A stretch of 64,000 nucleotides of DNA from Symbiodinium natans. Its lineage: Eukaryota > Sar > Dinophyceae > Suessiales > Symbiodiniaceae. Position numbers and translations under genes: made by a program. Location of the stretch: contig CAJNDS010002177.1 in NCBI GenBank assembly GCA_905221605.1, positions 124,001 to 188,000 on the forward strand. Direction: 5' to 3'. How positions within the stretch are numbered: position 1 is the stretch's first letter; the number at the start of each line of letters is the position of its first letter. The notes beneath the pieces were generated by a model. That model saw only the letters and a list, made by a program, of their open reading frames with translations, did not search any database and was not told where the DNA came from. Below, in pieces: positions 8,960-19,792 of this stretch.

Positions 8960-9700
8960 CTGCCTATTATCATGATCGACATTTCTGCAGATCAAGACAC
9001 AGGAAGCATCCGGGCAGTCTGGCTCCATCTTCACAGCCAATCTGTTTGCAAAGTGGCACGGCGGCTCTTCGGGCCTGATACACAGGGCGTTTAGTTTCGA
9101 GCTCAGGTGGCCCATTCTACAGCAGTTCTGGAAACTAGGAAGCCAACTCCTTGGTCTCAGATTGAGACAGTCTACCAGACATGTACAGTCCGAGAAGCTG
9201 ATCGCGCAAATCCTCATCCTGGCAACAGCACAACAGCACTCACGCTACTTACGCACGGATAGCAATAATGCAAATTCGCAGATTTTGGAGTAGGCGAACC
9301 TGCTCCGGAACGTGCGCTGCGAGTCGATCCGTCAAAGCAGCCATGAAGTAGTCGCCTCGGCGAGCGTCGTCAGAGACAACGTGATCACTGCCCACGTTCT
9401 TGCAGCTTTTACTTCATAATCCAACAAGGCTCTCCAGCAGCACTCATCCGGCCGCCCATGCGGATCGATGAACTCATTGATCAAAAAGGCTTTCCCGTCG
9501 TCGTCGAAGATGAACGCACTGAAGCATCTTTCCTTTCAGGAGACACCGTGAAAGTGCATCAAACCGCAACTTTCGCAGATGCGACTGGCGATACAATGTC
9601 AGTCTGTTACACAGTATATTTTGGAGTAGGCGAACCTGGCGAGCCTGCGCCTCCGCGTTGCCGTTCACGCAAGTATCCTGGCTCTCCGGCGGCTCCTGCA
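8960..9700 (-). CDS. Unresolved upstream exons of the giant gene
   Basis: Several coding-like minus frames follow one another without clear joints. A PEEPPCH/KMEPDCPDASC segment lies at about 9,110-8,980 and an EDLRDQLLGLYMSGRLSQ helix at about 9,212-9,140. A DDARRGDYFMAALTDRL helix ending in PEQVRLLQN lies at about 9,385-9,270. An acidic FIFDDDGKAFLINEFIDP segment is at about 9,515-9,400, and a C-E-S-C-G-L-M-H-F-H knuckle at about 9,590-9,545. They have the composition of the downstream exons and the same strand. Exact exon ends cannot be fixed by eye. Confidence 0.35.
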
Positions 9701-9959
9701 GCCATGCGCATAAGATAAGAAAGCCCGTGACCGATTTATCGCCTATGATCGCTATATGGCTTCAACATACTGAATTCAATGAGATTCTAGCATGTGCAAA
9801 CCGCTTGATACTCCTGACGTGCCTCGGTTTCCTTTGAGATCACATCCGAAGGCACCGGCAATGCTTTGGGCCTGAAGCAGTAGAGTAGAGTCGAACCGTT
9901 GAACATGTCACGGCGGAGAGGCAGCGGGCGTGCACACGAAAGTCAAAGTATATCCCCGC

Positions 9960-10287
9960 CTTTTTCTCGGGCCATTGTTCTTGCAGCGGTTGCACTTGAG
10001 GTTATCGGGTCTTCTCCAGAATCCGTCCCTCCAATCGCCAGCGCCCATGTGGAACTCGACTGGGTCATCGTCGGGTTTCTTCAGCCGAGGAAGCGCCTTC
10101 TTGTTCCGACCACCAAAAGAAGGCTTGAGTGTCATGGGATGCTTACCACGCCGGCAGTGCCGCAGAGCGGGCACGCGATTGGGATCCAAAGGCAGCAATG
10201 TCGCCCATGAGGTTTCGCTGCCTGGCACTCTCAGGGGGTGCATGCCCGTGTCCACAACCTTTTTTCGCACGACCGTCGGCGCGGCGC
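9960..10287 (-). CDS. Basic exon with a CNRCK knuckle, upstream part of the giant gene
   Basis: The frame is open after an AG (10,289-10,288) and ends before a GC donor (9959-9958) in phase 2. It encodes a basic, Pro-rich protein segment (LPRLKKPDDDP, GAGDWRDGFWRRPDN) ending in KCNRCKNNGPRK, half of a zinc knuckle. It may bind nucleic acid. It could belong to a neighbouring gene, since the join to 9.7 kb is not resolved. Confidence 0.4.
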
Positions 10288-10620
10288 CTTAGTTCAAGGG
10301 ATTAGATGTAAACGCAGGCTATTGGTCCCGCTGCGCACAATCTGAACTACAGGCTGTCGGGTTGCAGGAGGCTGTTGGCTTCAGGAAGATCTGGTTGAGC
10401 AGGCCGTTGGGGATGTGCTCCACTGCTCTTGGCAGGTTTACGAGCCCAAGCCCGACGCCTGGCTTTCAATTCCCAGCTGAGATCCCATCTCTAACTGAGT
10501 CCAGTACGAAACACAAGCCCTCTAAGACTTCAAGTCAAGCTTCACAGCTGCACATGCTGAAAGACAGCGCGTCCATGTGCCGAAGAAGACATGTCGGCGA
10601 TGTCCTGAGGAAAGGGAGAA
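10288..10620 (-). other. Possible 5' end of the giant gene
   Basis: On the minus strand a pyrimidine-rich stretch ends in CAG at 10,607-10,605. An ATG at 10,592-10,590 follows and opens a short frame (MSSSAHGRAVFQHVQL). A second coding-like piece (NLPRAVEHIPNGLLNQIF) lies at about 10,440-10,370. The CAG could be a trans-splicing acceptor for the dinoflagellate spliced leader or an ordinary intron acceptor. Confidence 0.25.
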
Positions 10621-11016
10621 CCAATGAATAAGTAAATGTGTTACTACATGAGTAACTGAATGCCTTTCTTGCTGTCAAGAAACGTGAGCGAGATTATAGG
10701 AGCAGTGTAGGAAGCTAGGTATGCTGTCAACGCTCAAGAGCCGTACTCTGCATTTCAGAACAAAACTTGCAGAGGTCTGCTAGCTGCCGGACGTGATGCT
10801 CAGGAGCTTCATGAATGCAGGACTCATGGAGTTCATAATTTTCCCCGACAATTCCTGCCTCCGCTGGCAAGGCACATACTGTCACATAACCAGCGACGCC
10901 GATGTTTAGCAAGTACGACGAAGTTCCCTATGCAATGACCATGGAGATACGAAGCATTTTGTTTCTTCACCGATAGCAACGAAGAGGGGAAGCAGCAAGG
11001 AGAAGAAAGGCAATGG
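10621..11016. other. No gene seen
   Basis: Unique sequence without a convincing frame or repeat, marking the transition from the gene region to minisatellite DNA. Confidence 0.5.
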
Positions 11017-11040
11017 GTGACACCGAAGGCTCATAACCCA

Positions 11041-11420
11041 ACGGCACATGGAGAACATTTGAGCATACCTGGCATAGCCATCACGACCCGGCACGTGAGT
11101 CCACATCGCACAGCCATAGTCATTGCGGCCCAGAACGTCAGCTTGCCTTGTACAGGCAATATGACTCAGCACGTGAGTCTACCTCGCACCGCCATGGCTC
11201 AGCTACGACTGACTTTCACCACGCGATGTTGGGACCATTGTGCTTACAGGAACAGACTAGACTCGATGACCCAGCAAATGAGTCTACCTCGCACAGCCAT
11301 TGGTCACTGCGACCCCGAACGTCAGCAGACCTGGCAATGCCATCAAGACCCGGAACGTGCGTCTACCTCGCACACCCATATGCGCAGCTCCCGTGAGCAT
11401 ACGCGCTAAACCCTAAACCT
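11041..11420. repeat. 80-bp minisatellite with GAGTCTACCTCGCAC core, copy cluster 1
   Basis: Units of about 80 bp share a CACGTGAGTC(T/C)AC(C/A)TCGCAC core followed by GCCAT and a CAGAACGTCAGC half. The same unit recurs at 11.6-11.8, 12.2-12.45, 17.3-17.5 and 18.1-18.37 kb. Confidence 0.7.
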
Positions 11421-11421
11421 A

Positions 11422-12730
11422 AACCGCATGAATCATTGTTGCATCAGAGATAAAGGCAATAATCTGGTCATCACCAGGTCCTTGCTCATGACTCTCAATG
11501 ATCTGAGCGAGATCTGAGCTCACCTATGTGCAGCTCCCGTGAGCAAACGCGCTAAACCCTAAACCTAAACCGCATGAATCCGTGAATCTACCTCGCACCG
11601 CCATGGCTCAGCGACTCACGACGCGACGCTTTGTTGGGACAATTCTGCCTCAAGGAACAGACAAGACTCGATGACCCAGCAAATGAGTCTACCTCGCACA
11701 GCCATGGTCACTACGACCCCGAACGTCAGCAGACCTGGCATTGCCACAAAACCCGGCACGTGAGTCTACCTCGCACGCCAGAGGCGCAGCTCCCGTGAGG
11801 CTAGCTAAACCCTAAACCTAAACCGCATGAATCATCGTCTACTAATCAGAAAGCAAGTGAGCCCGAAACCCGCAAAGGTCAAGACGAGAGCCCTCTCCCG
11901 AAGACGCTAAACCAGCCACCGCAAGCCACCGAAGACATGAACCATCGCTGGCATGGCCGCGCCCCGGTTGCCACCCCCCCTTAAGAGGCAGGGGGAGCGG
12001 GGAACCGCATGAAGTTTTCCCTTTTCGGGCGCGACCAGCCATGGAGAACATTAACCATCGCCAGCAAGACCGTAAACCGCATGAATCATTGTCTTGCATC
12101 AGAGATAAAGGCAATAATCTGGTCATCACCAGGTCCTTGCTCATGACTCTCAATGATCTGAGCGAGATCTGAGCTCACCTATGTGCAGCTCCCGTGAGCA
12201 AACGCGCTAAACCCTAAACCTAAACCGCATGAATCCGTGAATCTACCTCGCACCGCCATGGCTCAGCGACTCACGACGCGACGCTTTGTTGGGACAATTC
12301 TGCCTCAAGGAACAGACAAGACTCGATGACCCAGCAAATGAGTCTACCTCGCACAGCCATGGTCACTACGACCCCGAACGTCAGCAGACCTGGCATTGCC
12401 ACAAGACCCGGCACGTGAGTCTACCTCGCACGCCAGGGAGCAGCTCCCGTGAGGCTAGCTAAACCCTAAACCTAAACCGCATGAATCATCGTCTACTAAT
12501 CAGAAAGCAAGTGAGCCCGAAACCCGCAAAGGTCAAGACGAGAGCCCTCTCCCGAAGACGCTAAACCAGCCGCCGCAAGCCACCGAAGACATGAACCATC
12601 GCTCGCATGGCCGCGCCCCGGTTGCCACCCCCCTTTGAGGCAGGGGGAGCGGGGAACCGCATGAAGATTTCCCTTTTCGGGCGCGACCAGCCATGGAGAA
12701 AATTAACCATCGCCAGCAAGACCGTAAACC
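11422..12730. repeat. 655-bp tandem duplication (two copies)
   Basis: Copy 1 (about 11,422-12,075) and copy 2 (about 12,076-12,730) align over their length with only small indels. Each contains CTAAACCCTAAACC telomere-like blocks, the GAGTCTACCTCGCAC minisatellite and a GCCCCGGTTGCCACC segment. Confidence 0.75.
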
Positions 12731-12904
12731 GCACGAATCATCGTCTTGCATCAGAGGTAAAGGGCATCGCACAGCCAGAGGCGCAACTCCCGTGAGGCTA
12801 AACTAGCAGGGGCGGATTATACAATTCAGGGTGTGCGCCTGCGTGCTTTCAGCACCAGCGCGCCCACTCGCTGAGACACCCTCATCCCTAAACAGTAAAC
12901 CCTA

Positions 12905-13180
12905 CAGACCCTCTGCCGAAGACGCTAAACCAGCCACCGCAAGCCACCGAAGACGTGAACAATCGCTCGCATGGCCGCGCCCCGGTTGCCACCCCCCTTT
13001 GAGGCAGGGGGAGCGGGGAACCGCATGAAGTTTTCCCTTTTCGGGCGCGACCAGCCACGGAGAACATTAACCATCGCCAGCAAGACCGCACACCGGTTGC
13101 CACCCCCCTCGGAGGCTCTCTGAAGCACGGGGAGTGGGGAACCGCATGAAGATTTCCCTGCTCGGGCGCGGCCACCGAGG
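12905..13180. repeat. Partial third copy of the 655-bp unit, itself internally duplicated
   Basis: The segment starting CCGAAGACGCTAAACCAGCC and running through the GGTTGCCACC block recurs here. A second, diverged GGTTGCCACC...GAACCGCATGAAG block follows at about 13,092-13,150. Confidence 0.6.
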
Positions 13181-13227
13181 ACATGAGTGTCAGGTAGCCA
13201 ATAAAACGCGCGTTAAGCTTAATGGGT

Positions 13228-13336
13228 TTTGTAGTAGGAATGATCGTGCTTAACCTGGCTTATTCCTTTTCTTATTATTCCCTAGTAGGAATGATCGTGC
13301 TTAACCTGGCTCATTCCTTTTCTTTTTATTCCCTAA
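13228..13336. repeat. Roughly 51-bp tandem duplication
   Basis: GTAGGAATGATCGTGCTTAA and the TTCCTTTTCTT segment after it occur twice head to tail. Confidence 0.7.
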
Positions 13337-13860
13337 ACCCTAAACCCAAAACCCCAAACCCTATTCCTTGGTTATTATATACGGGGTGCAGGGAACCTTA
13401 CTTTAATTGGGTATTAGTGACCTCAACATCAGAGGCCAATGTAGGCCCTTAACGCCTAAACCCTCAACCCTAAGCCCTCTTCCAAGGATAGAAAGAGCCG
13501 ACGTCGGCTTCTGTGTCTCTTTGATAGGAAAAGCCGACATCGTAGGATGTCTCAATCTTCACCTGGCGGAAAGGTATTATGTCTTTATTCATTATATTTT
13601 AGGGCTTCATTATTATGAGGGGTTCTAAAGTCCATCGGGTAAGGGTGTTAAACTTATATTTTATGTTTTAGGGTCGATGGTATATATTATTTTTAAGATT
13701 TTGGTATATTTTGTGTAGGATTTGCCTATATTTTTGTGTATTTATATTTTTGGGATATTTTTATGAATATGCCGTCCTGATATCTGTTATTTTGGGGTTA
13801 TGGGGTTTAGGATGTAGGATAAAAGGATTTATGGGATTGAGCCCTGTCGTCCGTTTATAT
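13337..13860. other. AT-rich sequence with degenerate telomeric motifs, no gene seen
   Basis: CCCTAAACCC-like motifs occur at the left end, then AT-rich unique sequence. No frame with protein-like composition. Confidence 0.5.
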
Positions 13861-13867
13861 TTTGTCA

Positions 13868-14225
13868 AGCCCGAATCTCCCCAGCTCTCTGCCCTCGAGC
13901 CCCAAGCTCCCTCACCTAGTCCCGAAACCCAACTGCATGTTGAGGCGCCGAAGAGGACAGCCCGAATCTGCCCAGCTCTCAGCCCTCGAACCCAAAGCTC
14001 CCACTCCTAGTCCCGAAACCCAACTGCCTGTTGAGGCGCCGAAGAGGACAGCCCGAATCTTCCCCCACCTAGTCCCGAAACCCAACTGCCTGTTGAGACG
14101 CCGAAGAGGACAGCCCGAATCTGCCCAGCTCTCAGCCCTCGAACACCAAGCTCCCCCACCTAGTCCCGAAACCCAATTGGCTGTTGAGGCAAGAGGACAG
14201 CCCGAATCTCCCCAGCTCTACCCCC
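13868..14225. repeat. About 90-bp minisatellite with CCCGAATCT...GAGGACAG units
   Basis: Four to five head-to-tail units begin with CCCGAATCT and end in GAAGAGGACAG. One has an internal deletion of about 30 bp near 14,060. Confidence 0.7.
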
Positions 14226-14735
14226 GGCCCTACAGATGACAGCCTAAATTTCCGCAGCGCCGCTACAGCCAGCAGCAAAAGGACAGCCTGAATCTCCTCA
14301 CCTCTTCTTCAAACCTCAAGCTCCCCTACCTATGCCCGGAACCCAACTGCTTGTGAGTCTTAGTAAATGTACGGATTGAAGGCTTCCATTTTGGAGTTTA
14401 GGCTTTATGGCTTAATATTTGGGCTGAGAAACTCGGGTTTCCGACTTGGGACAATTACAGCTGGGGGGGCTCAAGATTTAAGGATTTCAGGTTTGCGGGA
14501 TGCCTGCTATCAAAGCACTCAGAAGGTCTGAAAAAAATGGCGATAGTTTTGTTCCTTCAAGACTATCGCAACAAAAACTGCCAATTCCCAAGATTGCCAC
14601 ATAGAATTTCTTTTTATCCTGGTAGGGTTTAGGGTTTAGGGTTTCGGGTTTAGGGTTTAGGAAATGAGAAGAAAAGTCCAACAGATTCCAAAAAAAGCCG
14701 GCTGCCAGTCCCGTCCCAGGCCGCCAGCAAGCCAG
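14226..14735. other. No gene; short telomeric array near 14,625-14,668
   Basis: Degenerate repeat fragments followed by several TTTAGGG units at 14,625-14,668. No coding signal. Confidence 0.5.
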
Positions 14736-14880
14736 CAAGCCTCTCCAGCCCCTCCAGTTCTCCGCCTCTCCAGCCCCTCCAGCCCCTCCAGTCCCGCCAG
14801 CCCCTCCAGCCCCTCCAATCCCTCCAGCCCGCCAGCCCCTCCAACCTCTCCAGCCCTCCCCTCCAGCCCCTCCTTCCAAG
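14736..14880. repeat. CCAGCCCCT low-complexity tract
   Basis: A tandem (CCAGCCCCT)n-like minisatellite of 9 bp. Long Gly-Leu-Glu or Pro-Ser frames here are simply the repeat translated. Confidence 0.75.
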
Positions 14881-16390
14881 CACCCCAAAAACACCCCAGC
14901 AAACCCGACAAAAACCCAAAATACTTTTGCAGAAGCAAAACACAAAACCCGACAAAACCCACCAAAACCTGACAAAACTCCGAACACGAACCCTTTACAA
15001 TTTCTAGAGTCACGCGTGTTTTGGTCTTCTTCTTTTACACTGTGAAATGCAGGATTATTGTATGAGCTGCTCGTAATGATTCACATACAATTGTTATTTA
15101 TCCTGGCCTTGAGGGTTTAGGGTTTAGGGATTAGGGTTTAGGGTTTAGGCTTTAGGCTTTCGGCTTGAGGGCTTTGAGCTAATGGCTCCAGCAGCCTCAT
15201 GCCAACAGCCTCGGGGTGCGGCATGAGTTCATTGAGGTGGTAGCCCAAGTGGCCTCAATTAGTCCAGTAACATTCCACTACCCCCAAAAAGATTACAGGG
15301 AACCTACTCTATTTCAGGAATTATACTACCCGCACAAAAAAAAGGGCTACATGTTACATACTCCACAACAAGGTGGCCCTCCTCAGCTGCTGAAGGTCGA
15401 GCGCAGTGTCTTCGATGGCTTCCAGCCCCCCCCCGGAACTGCATGGCGTTCATGGCAAAGCTGACCATTCCCAAGATCAGCTCACACACAGCGGTCATGT
15501 GCCTGCACCATTGTTGGGGGCACTACTTCAAAAAATGATCTTCCTTTTTATGTTTTGAATATTCATAAAGATCCAAAAGCATTCTCAGGGTTCGTAACGA
15601 AGAACGGCCAGCCCTCAGGGCCCTTGCCCCGAGCGCTTAGGGTTCAGGGATCCGGCTGGATTTGCCCTTGTGGAGCATTTAGGGTTTCAGGTGTAGGGCT
15701 TAAGGTTGGTGTCTAGGGTTTTTTTTTCTAGCTCATCTATGTGACTCGCGTGATTTCTGATGATGGGAGAGCGGGATGCGGCTTCGCACAATGGCACGGT
15801 GCGAGTCGAAACGCAACGGCAGCAAAGAGGCCGCAAGCATGAGACGAGGCAACACGTTTGGGACAAGGCAAGCAGGAGCAGAGTCAGAGACCGAACGGCT
15901 GGGTTGCAGGCCAGCCGCCTTGAGAGGGCCTTTCTTGACAGACGCGACCGCAGCAACCACAGGACCGTCAAGAAAATCTCAAGACCAAACACAGCAACAG
16001 CAGCAGCCACGCCCAAAGCAAGGACACGCCACGCCAAAAGACCGTCCGAGCACCAGCGCAACAGCCAGACAAGAAGCAGGAGGCAATGTCACAGCTACAG
16101 AACTCTCCACATCCAACCCGCATTGGAAAGTGAGAAAAAGCTCGCGGCGTCTTCCCTCTCCGCGCTAAATTTTAAAGATTTTGCTAAGATTTTCTGAAGA
16201 TGATTCGAAAATGAAAACGATAAGGGACATCGGAACGAAATGTCGGAAAAAATGTTGGAAGATTTTTTTGAAGATGATAACGATGAGGGAAACTGGAACA
16301 ACATCCGGCGCAAAGAACGTCCTCCTGGATCACGCGAAGCTTCCGCCACAATCACTACAACTATGATCAACAATCCTCAGACAACCAGCG
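14881..16390. other. No supported gene; degenerate TTTAGGG patches at 15.11-15.15 and 15.68-15.72 kb
   Basis: Mixed unique sequence. Open frames of 120-145 codons exist on both strands near 15.7-16.2 kb, but they overlap each other and have no recognisable motifs. Confidence 0.45.
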
Positions 16391-16462
16391 CGAAAGTCAA
16401 TTCGCAAAGCCACCGCTAGCTCCGCGAATAGATTCGCAAAGCCAGCGCTAGCTCCGCGGAAA
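16391..16462. repeat. Tandem duplication of about 33 bp (ATTCGCAAAGCC...CTAGCTCCGCG)
   Basis: Two adjacent near-identical copies differing at a few positions. Confidence 0.6.
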
Positions 16463-16714
16463 CAGGCACTCACGACCATGAAAACCCCTGCCAGGAAGTG
16501 CCGAAGCAGAACCTAGTCGATTACACACCTGCGTCTTCTCACACTGATGGGTTGCAAAAAAATTCAGATCCCCACCGCAGCCACGAGCACGAAGAAGCAG
16601 ACCAAAGTAGAATGTGAAGGGAACGCGCGACCTGAGTTCAGCCTGAGCCGGAACGTTAAGGAATCAGAGCTTCTCCGGATTCTTATCGGCTTTTAAAATG
16701 GTTTAGCACTTGAA

Positions 16715-18296
16715 GACGTTTTCGAAGCATTCAGGGTTTGCTGACTATGCGCACAGTCGTAGTCCGCCACTCGCTTGAGGATGGCACACTTGTTCTGCCG
16801 AGCCAAAGAGAACTGAGCTGGGCTGCAGGCGACGCCACCTCCTTCTTCAAACGACCGTCAAAGACCGGACCGACCCGCATGTCAGAAACATAGACTGTCC
16901 GAGAACGCTTGACCAAACGCTTCGCAGCGTCTGCAGCGTGGCTATGCACCAGGTCTGCGGCGAGGCGATGGAACAACACAATAGCGTAACTTCTCCCCTC
17001 GCCAGGCCACAAGAACGACATGCCTTCGGCCAGCGAAAAAACCAGCGCCAGCACATAGCACGGCGACCTGGCTTGGCGAAGCTGTCGCTAGACTCCCAGC
17101 CCAAACTGGTGCAGCGGTGAAGAGCGAAGGCGAAAAGCTTCCATCTCGATCGCCGTTTGACTATGACAGCACCACGGTTGGTCTCTCGGTTTTCGGCCGT
17201 GTTTTCAGTTCTGCTCAAAACAAAGAACTTCACGTGATAAATGACTGATTCTAGCTTCATACAAGTGTCACGCATGATGCGCCGCTGGAACTACTGTGGT
17301 ACAACTGACTTTCACGACGCGACGCTTCTTGGGCCCTGTGTTCCTAAAGGAACAGACGAGACTCGACGACCCAGCAAATGAGTCTACCTCGCACAGCCAT
17401 GGTCATTGCGACCCAGAACGTCAGCAGACCTGGCATAGCCATCAAGACCCGGCACGTGAGTCTACATCGCACAGACATAGTCATTGCGGCCCAGCGCGTC
17501 AGCTTAACGTTTTCGAAGCATTCAGGGTTTGCTGACTATGCGCACAGTCGTAGTCCGCCACTCGCTTGAGGATGGCACACTTGTTATGCCGGGCCAAAGA
17601 GAACTGAGCTGGGCTGCAGGCGACGCCACCTCCTTCTTCAAACGACCGTCAAAGACCGGACCGACCCGCATGTCAGAAACATAGACTGTCCGAGAACGCT
17701 TGACCAAACGCTTCGCAGCGTCTGCAGCGTGGCTATGCACCAGGTCTGCGGCGAGGCGATGGAACAACACAATAGCGTAACTTCTCCCCTCGCCAGGCCA
17801 CAAGAACGACATGCCTTCGGCCAGCGAAAAAACCAGCGCCAGCACATAGCACGGCGACCTGGCTTGGCGAAGCTGTCGCTAGACTCCCAGCCCAAACTGG
17901 TGCAGCGGTGAAGAGCGAAGGCGAAAAGCTTCCATCTCGATCGCCGTTTGACTATGACAGCACCACGGTCGGTCTCTCGGTTTTCGGCCGTGTTTTCAGT
18001 TCTGCTAAAAACAAAGAACTTCACGTGATAAATGACTGATTCTAGCTTCATACAAGTATCACGCATGATGCGCCGCTGGAACTACTGTGGTACAACTGAC
18101 TTTCACGACGCGACGCTTCTTGGGCCCTGTGTTCCTAAAGGAACAGACGAGACTCGATGACCCAGCAAATGAGTCTACCTCGCACAGCCATGGTCATTGC
18201 GACCCAGAACGTCAGCAGACCTGGCATAGCCATCAAGACCCGGCACGTGAGTCTACATCGCACAGACATAGTCATTGCGGCCCAGCGCGTCAGCTT
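16715..18296. repeat. 791-bp tandem duplication, two nearly identical copies
   Basis: Copy 1 is about 16,715-17,505 and copy 2 about 17,506-18,296. Only a handful of substitutions separate them (for example near 16,793, 17,190 and 17,217), implying a recent event or gene conversion. Each copy carries the same 107- and 142-codon minus frames and a plus-strand block of the 80-bp GAGTCTACCTCGCAC minisatellite. Confidence 0.9.
17296..17520. repeat. 80-bp minisatellite, copy cluster inside duplication copy 1
   Basis: Same GAGTCTACCTCGCAC / CACGTGAGTC units as at 11 kb, with telltale ACTTTCACGACGCGACGCTT lead-in. Confidence 0.7.
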
Positions 18297-18367
18297 ACCT
18301 TGTACAGGTAATAAGACCCAGCACGTGAGTCTACCTCGCACAGCCATGGCTCAGCTACCGCTGACTT
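18087..18367. repeat. 80-bp minisatellite, copy cluster at end of duplication copy 2
   Basis: As in copy 1 but extended by one further unit (CAGCACGTGAGTCTACC...), so the duplication boundary lies within the minisatellite. Confidence 0.7.
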
Positions 18368-19510
18368 AAATATGATCAAAAACATTCAAGACAGTATAAA
18401 ATATTATCGAAAATGATAACACATAGTCAAAACATGATCAGCCACGATCACAGCGCATATTTCCGCAAATGGACAGTCTGCAAAAAATGCGTTGCAGCAT
18501 TTTCTGACAACAATGATCAAAACAGTATACGGTTTTATGTAAACATGATCAAAAGTTTATTTCATCACGTGGACCGTCTCCAAAAACAAAAGCGTTCTAG
18601 AATCTGCCGACAGATGCTTGAGCCAGTCTAGAGCTTAGGGTTTCGGGCTTAGGGATTAGGGTTCAGGGATGAGGGTTTATATAGGGCTTAGGGTGTGTGG
18701 ACGCGCTCGAGTCTTTCCAGAGCTTCGTTTTTGCTGGCTTAGGGTTTATGGTTTCGGGTCTGCGCAGCTTGCTGGTCTCAGCTGATGCTCTGACTCTGGG
18801 CTCCAAAAGATTGAGGGCTTCAGTTGAAGGTTCGGGGCTGCTCTCTCTTATCCAGAAATGCGCTGTCTCAACCCTACAAGCCAACACATCTCCACCGAAG
18901 CCCTGAAAAATTGCGAATGTCTGGCCAGGGAACTGCACAGAGCCGCGAGGTCCGCGAAGAATGAGAAGTACGGACAGGCCGACCATAAAGTACTAAACCC
19001 TAAACCCCACGACCTAACCCCATACCCTAAAGTACTAAACCCTAAGCTCTAAACCCTAAATAAACCCTGTACTCTAGGAGGGGTTCTTGTAGGCTTTTAG
19101 GATTTGCGGGCATAAGGGTTTAGGGTTTCAGGGTTTTAGAGTTTGGGGGCGGGGGGTTCAATCGTTTGGGGATTTTAGGATGTTGGGGCTTTAGATAGCT
19201 TAGGAACATATGGTTTAGGGTTCTGTGGTTCGAGGGCGTTCAATGTCCTGAGACTGGTTAGGGTTTAAGGGGTTTAGGGTTTTTGAATTTTAGGGTTTTA
19301 GACTTTAGGGGTTTTCGGGTTTTTGCCCTTTGGGCTCTAGGGCTTAGAGGCTCTAACCTGGAGGTTTGTGGGGCATTTTAGGCCTTGAGCCCTGCAGCCG
19401 GTTTCGAGCTTGTCGTCTCTTACTTGGTGCCCAGAAAGCAACAAGTGCCTTGCGGCGCTTACGTGCTTTGTGGCGTTTTGATTCGGAGGCTAAATAAAAC
19501 CTAAACCCTA
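18368..19510. other. No gene; degenerate telomere-like sequence 18.63-19.34 kb
   Basis: A 230-bp AT-rich unique stretch, then many imperfect TTTAGGG/CCCTAAA words in both orientations. Confidence 0.5.

Positions 19511-19512
<2 letters not shown>

Positions 19513-19571
<59 letters not shown>
19513..19571. repeat. (AG)n microsatellite
   Basis: About 29 uninterrupted AG units. Confidence 0.95.
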
Positions 19572-19575
<4 letters not shown>

Positions 19576-19792
19576 CTGCCGATATATGACACAGCGACCT
19601 TCCATGATATATGGTATATCACAAAAAAATATATTATTGTTACGATACATGCTATTGTTCACAGCACTAAAACGTTCGTTTTATCGCCGCCACCGTTAGC
19701 CCTGTCTCCACATGGAAACGTTTACACATGCATAGTAAGAGTGCAACACAAACATCTTCAATCTTTCGCATAGGGCGTCGCGAACCATATTA

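Noticed and set aside
14487-15013. Gly/Leu/Glu-rich minus frames
   Set aside because: They translate the CCAGCCCCT 9-bp minisatellite.
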